Of a stretch of DNA of 45,000 nucleotides, positions 1 to 8,935 are shown piece after piece (position 1 is the first letter of the stretch; each line of letters opens with the position of its first letter). The notes under the pieces were generated by a model. That model saw only the letters and a list, made by a program, of their open reading frames with translations. It was not told where the DNA came from and did not search any database. Made by a program: the position numbers and the translations under genes. This stretch comes from Prorocentrum cordatum (Eukaryota > Sar > Dinophyceae > Prorocentrales > Prorocentraceae): contig CAUYUJ010017967.1 of NCBI GenBank assembly GCA_963575745.1, positions 1 to 45,000 on the forward strand, given 5' to 3'.

Positions 1-425
1 CCCCCCCCCCACCACCACCTCCCCCCCCTCCCCCCGTGTCTTCTTGTGCAAGAGCCATGGCGCACATGCCACTTGTTATTATGAGTTTATGCGGATCCTG
101 CCCGATTTCATTTCCAATTGGGATGCCACCCGAGCCGGGGCGCGGGAATTATTCATTGCCGTTCCATTTGCGCGGTGCTAACCATATCGCTCGGCGAAAA
201 CCGCGCCCCATAATTCCATAATTCGCGTGCTGTGCTACTGATAGTCCCGGGGTGGTTCTTAATGGCTTGATGCGGTTACCTCGGGTCGGCTGTTCGTTTT
301 CGGGGTCCGCGAAGGTTTCTCGGCTGGGCGCTGGGCCCCCTGGCGGCGCCAGCCGGCGCGGGCTCCGCGCGCCGAAAAGGGAGGCCCCCAAGACGGGTTC
401 CGACGGCGCCAGACGGCCAGGAGCC
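1..425. other. No recognisable gene
   Basis: The window opens in a short C-rich stretch followed by ordinary mixed sequence. Open frames exist on both strands but show no motif or composition that suggests a real protein. Confidence 0.5.
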
Positions 426-568
426 CACCAAGACGGCCAAAAAGGCACCAGAGAAACCTCAAAAGGCCCCCGAGAGTCCCAGAAAGGCCCCCAAGATGCC
501 TCCAAAAGGCTTCCAGGAAACCCCCAGGGGGCCCCAATGGTGCCCCCGCGGGCTTCCAAGATGCCCCC
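426..568 (+). repeat. CCAAGA-type degenerate short repeat, copy 1
   Basis: Imperfect 10-14 bp units built on CCAAGA/CCAGGA plus GGCCCC or TGCCTCC follow one another and lead straight into the (TCC)n tract. The same kind of block recurs at 7857, 23505-24545, 34560 (opposite strand), 39085 and 41640. The apparent Pro/Lys/Arg-rich peptides it encodes are products of the repeat. Confidence 0.75.
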
Positions 569-735
569 CCCTCCTCTCCTCCTCCTCCTCCTCCTCCTCC
601 TCCTGCTCCTATCTCCTCCTCTCCTCCTCCTCTCTCCTCCTCCTCCTCCTCCTCCCTCCTCCTCCCCCTCCTCCTTCTCCTTCTCCTCGTCGTCCTCGTC
701 CTCGCCCTCCTCCCCCCCCTCCGCCCCTCCCTGAT
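566..735 (+). repeat. (TCC)n polypyrimidine tract
   Basis: A near-continuous run of TCC/CCT triplets with a few C-rich and CGT interruptions. The poly-Ser, poly-Leu and poly-Pro frames here are microsatellite artefacts. The asymmetric pyrimidine strand could form triplex DNA. Confidence 0.95.
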
Positions 736-1039
736 TTTCCCCGCCGTCCTCCCCCAAGTGTTCCTCGAAGCGTTTCCACAGCGGTTGGTGGGGCGCATGG
801 TCCGACAGCTTGGCAGAGCCCATGGCACAGCGCTCGGCCGCATGGGCGGTTCTAGAAGGCAGGGGGCGGCGGTGATTCGCCGTGGGCGTCTGCGATATTG
901 CCAGCGTCTCAATATACGTTGATGATTCCTATCCGCCCCCGGATGATCTTCCCAGATGCGCCGAGCCAGCGCCGAGACGCACCGACGCGACTCTGACCTG
1001 CCCCATTGTGATAGAGAGGGGGCTGGCGCAGGGGGGCGA
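736..1039. other. Intergenic, nothing recognised
   Basis: Mixed-composition DNA between the pyrimidine tract and the 111-bp array. No protein, RNA or repeat motif was identified. Confidence 0.5.
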
Positions 1040-3355
1040 AGCCTTTGCGGCATCTCAACATTGAGCAGCTCGTCGGCGCGCGCTAGCTCGACCCTGACGT
1101 CCATGTGTGGGACGAGTACTGTCTCGAGTGCCAGGTTGCTGACCACTGCGACGGGTGCCCGCAGCGCATCGCCGAGCTGCGAGTCGAGAAACAGCGCCTC
1201 GACCCTGACGCGCACGAGGGGGGCGAGCACTGCCCCCAGCACCGCGTCGCTTATCACCGCGACCGGCACTGACGACGAGCGGCACGCAGGAAAGCAGCAA
1301 CTTGACTCTCACGCTCCCGAGTGGGACGAGCAATGCCAAGAGTGCCACGTCGCTGAGCAACGCGACCGATACGAGCATCTCGACCTTGAGCAGCAAGCAG
1401 AGCGTCAGAAATAACGGCTCTACCCCGACGTCCACGAGCGGCGTGAGCACCGCCTCGGGGGCCGCGTCCCTGACCGCTGCGGCGGGTACTATAGCCGCGC
1501 CTCGGTGAGCAGCGCGGACGGGGACGTCGGCTCTGCGCTGACGTCCACGCGTGGGATGACTACGGCATCGAGCACCGCGTCGCAGAAGAAAGAAACACGA
1601 AGGAACTGGCGTCGCGACGCGGGACAACACGTCGGAAAGCAGCGGCTGGATCCTGACGCCCGCGATAAGAACGAGCACCGTCTCGAGTACAACGTCGCTG
1701 ACCACCGCGCTGGGTACTAGCAGCGCACCTTTGAGCAGCCCGTCGGCGAGCACCTGCTCGACCCGGACGTGCGCCAGCGGGGCGAGCGCTGCTTTGAGTG
1801 CCACGTCGCTGCCACCTCGACGCTGAGCAGCGCGTCGGGAAGCGCGCTCCGACCCCGACGCCCGCGAGCGGGACGAGTACTACCCCGAGCACCACGTCGC
1901 TGACCACCATGACGGATCCTAATAGTCCATCTTTGAGCAGCGCGCCTGAGCGCGGTACCGCGACCCTGACGCACAGGAAGCGGGCAAGTGCTTGCCCGGG
2001 TACTACGTCGCGGATCGCCGCGAAATCATCTGGCATCTCGACGTTGAGCACCACTGCGGGGAACAGCAACTCGACTCTCACGCCCATGGGCCGCGCTAGA
2101 ACTACCCCGCGCACCTCGTCGCTAGGCGGCGCGACCGTGGCAAATTGGAAACCGCTGAGTAGCGCGTCAGAGAGAACCGGCTCGACCCTGACGCGCGCCA
2201 GTTGGACGAGCACTGCCTCGAGCACCACGCCGCTGAGCAGCGCAACGGACACTTGCATCTCGACGTTAGGCATCGCGTCGGAGAGTAGCAACTCGACCCC
2301 GACACCCACGCGCGAAACTAGCACTGCCTCAAGTACCGCGTGTCTGAGCATCGCGACCGGCGCTGGCAGCGGAACGTTGACCAGCGCGTCGGAGAGAACC
2401 AACTCTACCCCGACGCCCACGACAGGGGCGAGTCGTGCCTCGAGCACCACGTTGCTGAGCAGCAAACTGGGCAATATAATCTTAACATCGAGCAGCGTGC
2501 CAGAGCAGCAGCCCGGCACTAACATCCGCGAGAAGGACGCATGCGGCCGCGAGCACCGCGTCGCCGACCGCCGCGACGGATGCCAGCCGAGCATCGGGGC
2601 GCAGCGCGTCTACGAGCAGCAGCTCGACGCTGACGACCAGGAGCGGGGCGAACGCTGGCCCGACTACTGCGCCGCGAAACCACGCGACGAGCATGAGCAT
2701 CTCGACGTTGAGCAGCGCGCCGGCGAGCAACAGCTCGACCCTGACGCCCATGCGCGGGACAAGCACTGTCTCGAGTGCCTTCTCGCTGGCCACCACGACG
2801 GGCACCGGCAGCGCATCGTTGAGCTGCGCGTCGGAAAAGCAGCGTCTCGACCCCGGCGGACGCGAGGAGGCTGAGCACTGCCCTCAGTGCCACGTCGTTG
2901 GCCACTGCCTTGGCTACTGCGTCGCCGACCACCGCGACGGACACCGACAGCGCGCCGTCGTGAAGCGCGGCGGCAAGCACCAGCTCAACATTGACGTGTA
3001 TCAATGGGTCGAAAACTGCCTCGACTGCCGCGTCGCTGAGCTACGCGACGGGCCCTGGCACCCCGACGTTGAGCAGCGCGTCACTGACCACCGCGACGGA
3101 CGCCAGCAGCTCGGCACATAGCAGCACGACTGGGAGCACCAGCGCCCTGACGTGCACCAGCAGGACGGGCGCTGCCGCGAGCGCCGCGCCGCTGCGCAAC
3201 GCGACGGACACTGGCATCTCGACGTGGACCAGCAGTACGTCGGAGAGCAGCAGGTCGATCCTGACGCCCACGAGTGGGCCGAGCACTGCGTCAAAGCCGC
3301 GTCACTGACCATCGCGGCAGGTGCCAGCGGCGCATCATCGAGCAGCATCGCTGGT
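1040..3355 (+). repeat. Degenerate tandem array of ~111-bp (37-codon) units, about 20 copies
   Basis: Units begin with CTCGACCCTGACGCCCAC or a variant, and can be seen starting at 1087, 1198, 1301, 1418, 1531, 1646, 1757 and 1846 and onward. Full units are mostly 103-117 bp, with a shorter 89-bp unit at 1757. One forward frame of the 111-bp consensus spells a 37-residue repeat with LDPDAH, E-[HY]-C-x2-[CH]-x-VA-x-H-x3-[HC] and ELRVGEQ or DVEQRVGEQ. A second forward frame is Ser/Thr-rich and the antisense frame is strongly hydrophobic. Single-base indels and stops shift the frame between units, so no continuous protein survives. It may be a decayed Cys/His-repeat gene or simply a minisatellite whose period happens to be divisible by three. 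Confidence 0.85.
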
Positions 3356-3407
3356 TGATTGGGTTGCTCTAGACCCCTGTTTCTCCCAGCTGGCCAAATA
3401 TTTCCAC

Positions 3408-3605
3408 GATCCGCATTGTCCCACTGGGGGTAGAATGCGTGCATCGGCCAAGTCCGCGAGCCGCACTGGCTCTCTGGAGGTGGGATGCGGGCCGCCCTAC
3501 ATCCACGAGCCGCATTGGCCGACTGTGGGTGGGATGCGAGCTTCGCCCCATTTACACAAGCCGGGTTGGCCCAGCGTGGATGGGATGCGACATTCGACTA
3601 GCACA
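3408..3605 (+). repeat. ~50-bp tandem repeat, four units
   Basis: Units start near 3409, 3458, 3507 and 3558 and share GAGCCGCAYTGG followed by GGTGGGATGCG. The block sits at the end of the 111-bp array, and a short piece resembling the 111-bp unit reappears just after it near 3605-3640, so it may be an insertion in the array. Confidence 0.7.
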
Positions 3606-3639
3606 TCAGTGAGCATCAACACGACCCTGACGTACAAAG

Positions 3640-4590
3640 GGCACAGCCCGCCTGGATCGCTCTTCATCAGGCCTGAATGCCCGCTCGCCCCCGGGCGTCT
3701 CCCCAGGCGAGTGAAAAGGGCACCTAGATGCTCACCGCACCAGTGTTACCTTCCCCTTCTGAATGCATTTCGCAAGCTGTCGGCAAATTTTCCGTAACTC
3801 TGTGGCGTAGGCCGCTGCGGGGGGTGCCCCAGGACGGTGCCGTTCACTTTTCCCATGCCCCGCATCGCGCATGCCAGCGCGCGTGCAAAGGCGGCGCTAC
3901 CACCACGGGTGGGCAACCAAGCCCCTGAGCGGCCCGATCACCGCATACCCGCTTTGATTTCCAGCTGGGGCCTCCTAGTGGCCGCGCCAGGGGGAGGGTC
4001 ATCCCACCAGCCCTGTTTCGTAAGCGGCACCTACCGCCTTGTGAGGTAGGTCACTGGGGCGCTTGTAGCCTCGGGGCCTGGACGAACCTTCGTCCGAAGT
4101 AGTACGCATCTCCACAGGCCCCCACGCAGACGCAGCTCTGCGGGCCCCCTACGAAGCCCCGTCCTCCCGCAAGTCCTGCAACTCCCGCTGCAGCTGATCC
4201 CCCTCTTCCTCCGAGAAAGAAGAGGAGGAGTAGGAGGAGGCGGAGGCGGAGGCGGAGGAGATCGCCAGGAGATCGCCACTGGGGACCCGTGTCCCGTCCT
4301 TCCACAGCCCTGGCCGCGAGGAGCACGAGCCTCGCGCCAGGGCGATCCGATCGGGAGCCCAGGACGCCGAAGGAGCACGAGCCTTCGCATCCAGGGGGCT
4401 CGCGGCGCCCCACGGCGCCAGGACGGCCCCCACGGGACGCGCAGTTATCTTCGCACCACGCGCCGCCCCCAAGGGGCAAAGGGGTCCACAGCAGCACGAC
4501 TACCCGCGGACCCCGCGCCGACTGGCCGCAGGCTCATCGGTTGTACTCCCACCGCTGCACATCGGCCTCCTTGAGGTCGCAGCCGTGGTG
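3640..4590. other. Region without a recognised gene; short GA-rich tract at 4195-4262
   Basis: Contains open frames on both strands with Arg/Pro/Gly-biased composition and a purine-rich stretch of GGAGGAG and GGCGGAG units. It lies directly 3' of the minus-strand ORF at 4592-5725, so part of it could be that transcript's 3' untranslated region. No poly(T), which would mark a retroposed poly(A) tail on this strand, was seen. Confidence 0.45.
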
Positions 4591-4591
4591 A

Positions 4592-5725
4592 TCAGCGAGT
4601 GCCAACCTTGCCGAGCCTGGCTTGATGAAGGAAGGCCTCGCTGACATACTTCGTCAACTGCTCCTGGGAGAGGTTGCCGCCATACTGAGCGAGGATTGCA
4701 GCCGCGAGGCCCTGCGGACGACCAGGCTCTATCGCGTCCGGCTTCACGACCTGCCCCTCAGCGTCCTTCAGCACCTCCCCAGGCTTCTGGGAGTCGTTCG
4801 CCCCCGTGTAGGAACGAGTGTTCTCCAGGACCTGAACGTCTCTGTCGCTATTGCTCGAGCCCTTGATCTGCGTGTCCGAGATGTCGAACGACGCGTAGTC
4901 CACTGGCGTGGAAGGTGGCATCTCGCACACAGGGACCAGCATCAGCGGGTCCGAGATGTCGAACGAGTCCAGGCCAGCAGGAACCGACCGCGTCTTGATA
5001 TCCACCGAGGCCGAGGTGGGGAGGACGTCGGCGCAGGAGTCATGCGGGAGCTTCTTCTTGACCTTCTTCTTCTTTTCCTTCACAACCGAGCGGGCCTGGA
5101 CGGGCGAGTGCTCCAGCTCGCCTAGCTTGACAGTGGAGGCGGAATCCACAACCTCAACATTCATGTCGAAGTTCTCCAAGCTCTGTGACACCATGTCCGA
5201 CCCGCTTTCCGTTGACGCCTCGGTGACGCCACACTCCAAAATCATCTCCTCACCGTCCTGCACGAACTCCTCCTCCTTGGGCCCCATCTCCTTGAGGTCG
5301 ACTCCAGACTTGTCCAGGGTGCTGATCGCCCTGATGACCCGCTCCGCGACCCCTGAGGACGGGTGTCCACAGGCGCGGCGCCCTGCACGGAAGTCGACCC
5401 ACTCCTTGGCCAAAGACTTCTGGCCAGCCTGCACGAGGAGCTTCCTGACGTCCTCGCCCGTGGCCTTCCGCTCCAGGCCGAGGGACTGACCAGCTTCGTC
5501 CAGCACCCCCTCGAACGTGGCGAGGACCCCGCAGGCAGGACAGCCAGCGTCCGAAGCCGCGGGCTGGGCCGAGATGGCCTCGCGGCTCGCCGTCTCGACC
5601 GCCACTCGGAAGAGCCACTCCTTGCAGCCTCTCCGGATCTTCACCGCCTCGATCGCCTCGAGCACTGCCTGGAAAGCAAGCGCCTTGCTGCTCCCCATCC
5701 CAGCGCTCGAGGACACCGGTACCAT
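4592..5725 (-). CDS. 377-aa hypothetical protein, likely a spliced-leader retrocopy
   Basis: Function unknown. The first in-frame ATG is at 5725; the frame is open upstream to a TAG near 5838, but the DinoSL at 5764-5785 marks the mRNA 5' end, which decides for this ATG and leaves a 38-nt leader. The protein is mixed and polar. The N-terminal third is rich in Ala, Val and Glu and contains a CPAC motif followed about 60 residues later by ACGH, possibly a zinc site. The middle is acidic, then comes a Lys-rich stretch (KEKKKKVKKK), then two SFDISD copies about 25 residues apart, and a C-terminus containing LAAAILAQYGG. Unlike most frames here it is not made of simple repeats, and stop-free continuity over 377 codons supports a real or recently real gene. 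I do not recognise a family. No intron is needed, as expected for a processed copy. Confidence 0.65.
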   Translation of the reverse strand: MVPVSSSAGMGSSKALAFQAVLEAIEAVKIRRGCKEWLFRVAVETASREAISAQPAASDAGCPACGVLATFEGVLDEAGQSLGLERKATGEDVRKLLVQAGQKSLAKEWVDFRAGRRACGHPSSGVAERVIRAISTLDKSGVDLKEMGPKEEEFVQDGEEMILECGVTEASTESGSDMVSQSLENFDMNVEVVDSASTVKLGELEHSPVQARSVVKEKKKKVKKKLPHDSCADVLPTSASVDIKTRSVPAGLDSFDISDPLMLVPVCEMPPSTPVDYASFDISDTQIKGSSNSDRDVQVLENTRSYTGANDSQKPGEVLKDAEGQVVKPDAIEPGRPQGLAAAILAQYGGNLSQEQLTKYVSEAFLHQARLGKVGTR

Positions 5726-5763
5726 CTCGGAAACACGAAACCTGCGAAACAGGGGCCCGCAAC

Positions 5764-5785
5764 CTTGAGCCAAAATGGCTACGGA
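5764..5785 (-). other. Dinoflagellate spliced leader (DinoSL) sequence
   Basis: Read on the minus strand, all 22 nt match the conserved dinoflagellate trans-spliced leader, with T at the variable first position and the core CCATTTTGGCTCAAG. It is followed after 38 nt by the ATG of the 377-aa ORF. In genomic DNA such a leader is expected in an SL RNA gene or in a processed mRNA that was reverse-transcribed and reinserted. The long ORF behind it favours the second. The base pair after the leader is GT, so a degenerate SL RNA gene is not fully excluded. Confidence 0.9.
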
Positions 5786-5935
5786 GGCGGAGGCGGAGGA
5801 GGAGAGGGAGGAGAGGGAGGAGTCTGTGGACGACTACGGAGAAGAGGTTGGGGAGGTGGAGGCGGAGGACGACGAGAGGCGCGCTGGCGGCCGGCGCGCC
5901 TGGCAGCCCGTCGCCTTCCACGCCTCGCCCACCTG
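5786..5935. repeat. GGA/GGC-rich purine tract
   Basis: GGAGGC and GAGGGA units adjoin the spliced leader on its upstream side. No gene was seen. Confidence 0.6.
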
Positions 5936-5957
5936 GTGAGGCGGCCGTCTGAATGCT

Positions 5958-6172
5958 CGTCGTCGTTGCCATCGTCCTCGTCCTCGTCGTCCTCGACGTC
6001 CTCGTCGTCTTCATCGTCCTCGTCCACGTCGTTCTCGTCGTCCTCGCCATCCACGCACTCGTCGTCAGCCTCGTCGTCCTTGTCGTCCCCGTCGTCGTTT
6101 TCGTCGCCCTCGTCGTCGTCCACGTCGCCCTCATCGCCCTCGTCGTTTTCGTCGTCCTCCTCCTCGTTGTCG
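5958..6172 (+). repeat. (GTC)n / (CTC-GTC)n trinucleotide tract
   Basis: Runs of CGTCGTCCTCGTC give a poly-Val/Leu frame on the plus strand and a poly-Asp/Glu frame on the minus strand. All frames reflect the triplet repeat, so no acidic protein is called. Confidence 0.85.
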
Positions 6173-6465
6173 TCGAAGAGCTGGGCGCCAAGCCCACGAG
6201 CTCGCCGCCCAGGCTGCCCTCGGGCGCTCTCGAGCCTGACGGCACCGCACCCGGCCCCTGGCCCATCGCCAGGCTGGTTACAGTCATCGCGCCACCGCCA
6301 GCAACGCAGAATTAGGAAAGGGGGGGGGAGCCTCCGCCGCGAAGAGATTCCCGAGCCCAGATCCCAGGAGTGGCCCGAAGGCCAGAGCCTCTTTCAGCGC
6401 CTCGCCTGTGCACCACCGTCGAGCTGGGCGCTGTGGCTCCGCACCCTGGCGCCCACTCCGCCGCA

Positions 6466-6572
6466 GGAGGAGGAGGAGGAGGAGGAGGAGGAGGAGGAGG
6501 AGGAGGAGGACGAGGAGGAGAAGAAGGAGCAGGAGAAGGAGGAGGAGGAGGAGGAGGAGCAGGAGGAGGAGG
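6466..6572 (+). repeat. (GGA)n microsatellite
   Basis: About 100 bp of GGA/GAG triplets with a few GAC, AAG and AGC interruptions. Confidence 0.95.
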
Positions 6573-6715
6573 AGCTGGCGCGGCGCTCAGGCCGCAGCCG
6601 CCCGCGGTGCCGAAGCGCCGGCCTGATATATCGCGGCGCTCCGAGGTCGACGCGGCCGATGCCCCCGCCGAGCCCTGGCTTCGGGCCCACGCCGCCTCCC
6701 GTGCTCCACCACCAC

Positions 6716-6776
6716 GACCCAGACACCTCCTCCTCCTCCGCCTCCTCCTCCGCCTTCTCCTCCTCCTCGGGCTGCG
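6716..6776 (+). repeat. (TCC)n microsatellite
   Basis: Short tract of CTCCTCCTCC with GCC interruptions. The strand is opposite to the purine tract 150 bp before it, so the two could pair as an imperfect hairpin. Confidence 0.85.
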
Positions 6777-7009
6777 GTTCGGCGTCGATCCGCCAGCCCC
6801 CGCTGTGGCGACACCAAGGGTGGCCTCCAGGCGCGCAGGGCAGCGGAGCCCCGCGCGGGCGCCCATCCCTGTGGCCGGTTCTGCATCTCGCCCGTCTCGC
6901 ACGTCTCGTCTCCCTCCTCGGCATCACGCCTGGCGTTCCTTTCAGGCCTGTCCTCTCGGAGGCCTTGGGGCGATGCACCCCCCTCGACCAGCGGCGCCAT
7001 TATGTGAGC

Positions 7010-7153
7010 ATTGTTTAACCGATCCCCGCCCCCAACCAGCGTGGGCTGGGCCCCACTGGCCGAGGGTTCCGAGGGGCATATCCCCAACTGAGGTGGTGAG
7101 GCGGTGGGGCTCGAGATGCGGATGGGGATGGGGATAGGGATCGGTTAAACGAT
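7010..7153. mobile_element. 144-bp inverted-repeat (MITE-like) element
   Basis: The left end reads ATTGTTTAACCGATCCC and the right end, at 7137-7153, is its reverse complement with a single mismatch, giving 17-bp terminal inverted repeats. The inside is non-coding and ends in GATGGGGATGGGGATA units. No target-site duplication is obvious. A single copy in this window cannot prove mobility. Confidence 0.55.
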
Positions 7154-7856
7154 ACTGATTATTACCGCGGTGCTTTCCCGCGGGGCTGGCCAAGCGGGCC
7201 GAGCAAGTCTCAGCCGCTCGCGCTCCCGTTGCGGGTCTCTTGTGCGGCGTGGCCTTCGCAGCACTCTGACGGCGGGGCGCCCCTCTTGCTTTTGACGTGC
7301 GCCGTGGTTCGCAGCTCCAACGGCTAGCCTAGCCGTGAGTGTGTGTGTGCGTGTGTGTGCGCGGGGTTTGCTCGGCCGCCTTCGGGCTGCCTTCCCCCCC
7401 CGCTGCTGCCTGTCGTCGCGGCTGGCTCCCCCCCCCGGCGCCCGCCCAGCCGCCGCTGGGACTTGCCTGAGACGGCCCAGCTTCCTCTCTCCCCGCCCGC
7501 GCCGGGCTTCCTTTTTCCCCCCGTGCACCGCGCCCCAATTTGCATTTTGTGCGCACCACTGATGCCATATCGCCGGAGCAGTAACCTCTGCCAAGCCGCC
7601 GACGCAAAAAAGTGTGCGCGCGCAGGTAACGCACACCGTCTGCGATGAGCAATAAAAATACCCCCTAACCCTTCGGGGCGGGACCAAATTTAGGAGGGCC
7701 CAAAACACTAGGGACAGAGGGCTTCTTGTATTCTGCCGACGTGTCAAACCAAACCGCCCACATGTATCATCTCCAATGCGAAGTCGGGGACCTAAGTGGG
7801 GCCACGTCTTCGTCTTGTAATTAGGATTAGGGGTTCTTTTGTTCTCGATGAATATA
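7154..7856. other. No gene recognised; small (GT)n at 7334-7362
   Basis: GC-rich at first, then closer to balanced composition after 7600. A degenerate GTGTGTGTGCGTGTGTG run is the only repeat seen. Confidence 0.5.
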
Positions 7857-7920
7857 CAAGAGGCTCCCAGGAAGCTCCCAGGAGGCACCAAGAGTGTCCC
7901 CATCGGATCCCAAGATGCCC
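7857..7920 (+). repeat. CCAAGA-type short repeat, copy 2
   Basis: CAAGAGGCTCCCAGGAAGC is followed by similar units and by CCCAAGATGCCCCC, which leads directly into (TCC)n. The junction CAAGATGCCCCC plus CTCC is the same as at 556-575. Confidence 0.75.
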
Positions 7921-8175
7921 CCTCCTCCTCCTCCTCCTCCACCTCCTCCTCCTCCTCCTCCTCTCCTTCCCTCTCCTCCTCCTCCTCCTCCCTCCTCCTC
8001 CTCCTCCTCCTCCTCCTCCTCGTCCTCGTCCTCCTCTTCCTCCCTCCTCCTCCTCCTCCTTCTCCTCCTCCTCCTCCTCGTCCTCCTCGTCCTCCTCGTC
8101 CTCCTCGTCCTCCTCCTCCTCCTCCTCCTCCTCCTTCTCCTCTTCCTCCTCCCGCCGCGACCGCTTCTCCTTCTG
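7918..8175 (+). repeat. (TCC)n polypyrimidine tract
   Basis: About 250 bp of CTC/TCC triplets with occasional CGT and CTT interruptions. Confidence 0.95.
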
Positions 8176-8580
8176 AACCAGTTGTGAGGGCGTAATATGC
8201 TAGCGCGCAGTCCGCCGCAGCTTTTTAACCGCGACTGGCCCCTCTCGCTACGGCGACCACAAACATTGTGCCCAAGTGTTGCCAGAAGCTGCCGTGGCCG
8301 TACTGGCCTCTTGCAGGCGTCCTCCCTCTCCTGCCTCCTCGCCCCCGCCTCCTCCAGCCTGCGTCCTCCCAGCCTGCCCTCCTCCCGCCGCCCGCTCCCC
8401 CTGCTCCCTCCTCGTTCCAGTGTGCCCCCTCCTCCACCCTGCTCTCTGCCTCCCTCCTACACGCTTCTCTACCCCCCGCGCCCCTTCCGACCCCCCCCCC
8501 CGAGTTAGCGAGCGAAAAACAGTGTACATTACGCTAACGAGGAACCCCACATACTTATATTATGGCTGGAATGATGATAG
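8176..8580. other. C-rich intergenic DNA, no gene recognised
   Basis: Pyrimidine-rich and Pro-coding in several frames, but without protein-like sequence. Confidence 0.5.
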
Positions 8581-8650
8581 CCTCCTTCTCTTCCTCCTCC
8601 TCCTCCTCCTCCTCCTCCTCCTCCTCCTCCTCCTCCTCCTCCTCTCCCCC
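8581..8650 (+). repeat. (TCC)n microsatellite
   Basis: About 70 bp of nearly pure CCT/TCC triplets. Confidence 0.95.
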
Positions 8651-8935
8651 TCGCCATTGATATACTAACCAGGATGCTCCGATTTGGCATCGAGGTCTCC
8701 GATGCGCTGTGGCAGCCATCAAGCAACCGAACCGACTGGCTGCTCTGCAAGCCCGCTGGGCCGACAACATTCCCATACCGCCTCGGCGACCCAGTGCTCC
8801 AGCGCGCAACGCGCCCATCGACAGCGAGCCACGCCAGCGTGCCACGCTGACGACCCCGAGGTGTTACCAAATCGTGCTGGGAGCTCGGCCTATGACGACC
8901 CAGAATGTTGAGACGCCAGGACGCCGCGGCAGGGA

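Noticed and set aside
1560-2594. Multi-pass membrane protein on the minus strand (344 aa, hydrophobic 37-aa repeats)
   Set aside because: It is the antisense of the 111-bp array. The frame breaks repeatedly and the forward frames are at least as plausible.
5764-5785. SL RNA gene
   Set aside because: A GT follows the leader, but a long protein-like ORF begins 38 nt downstream and no tandem SL RNA units were seen. It is kept only as an alternative.
5779-6123. Highly acidic Asp/Glu-rich protein on the minus strand
   Set aside because: It is the translation of a (GTC)n tract, and the other frames give equally uniform poly-Val or poly-Ser.
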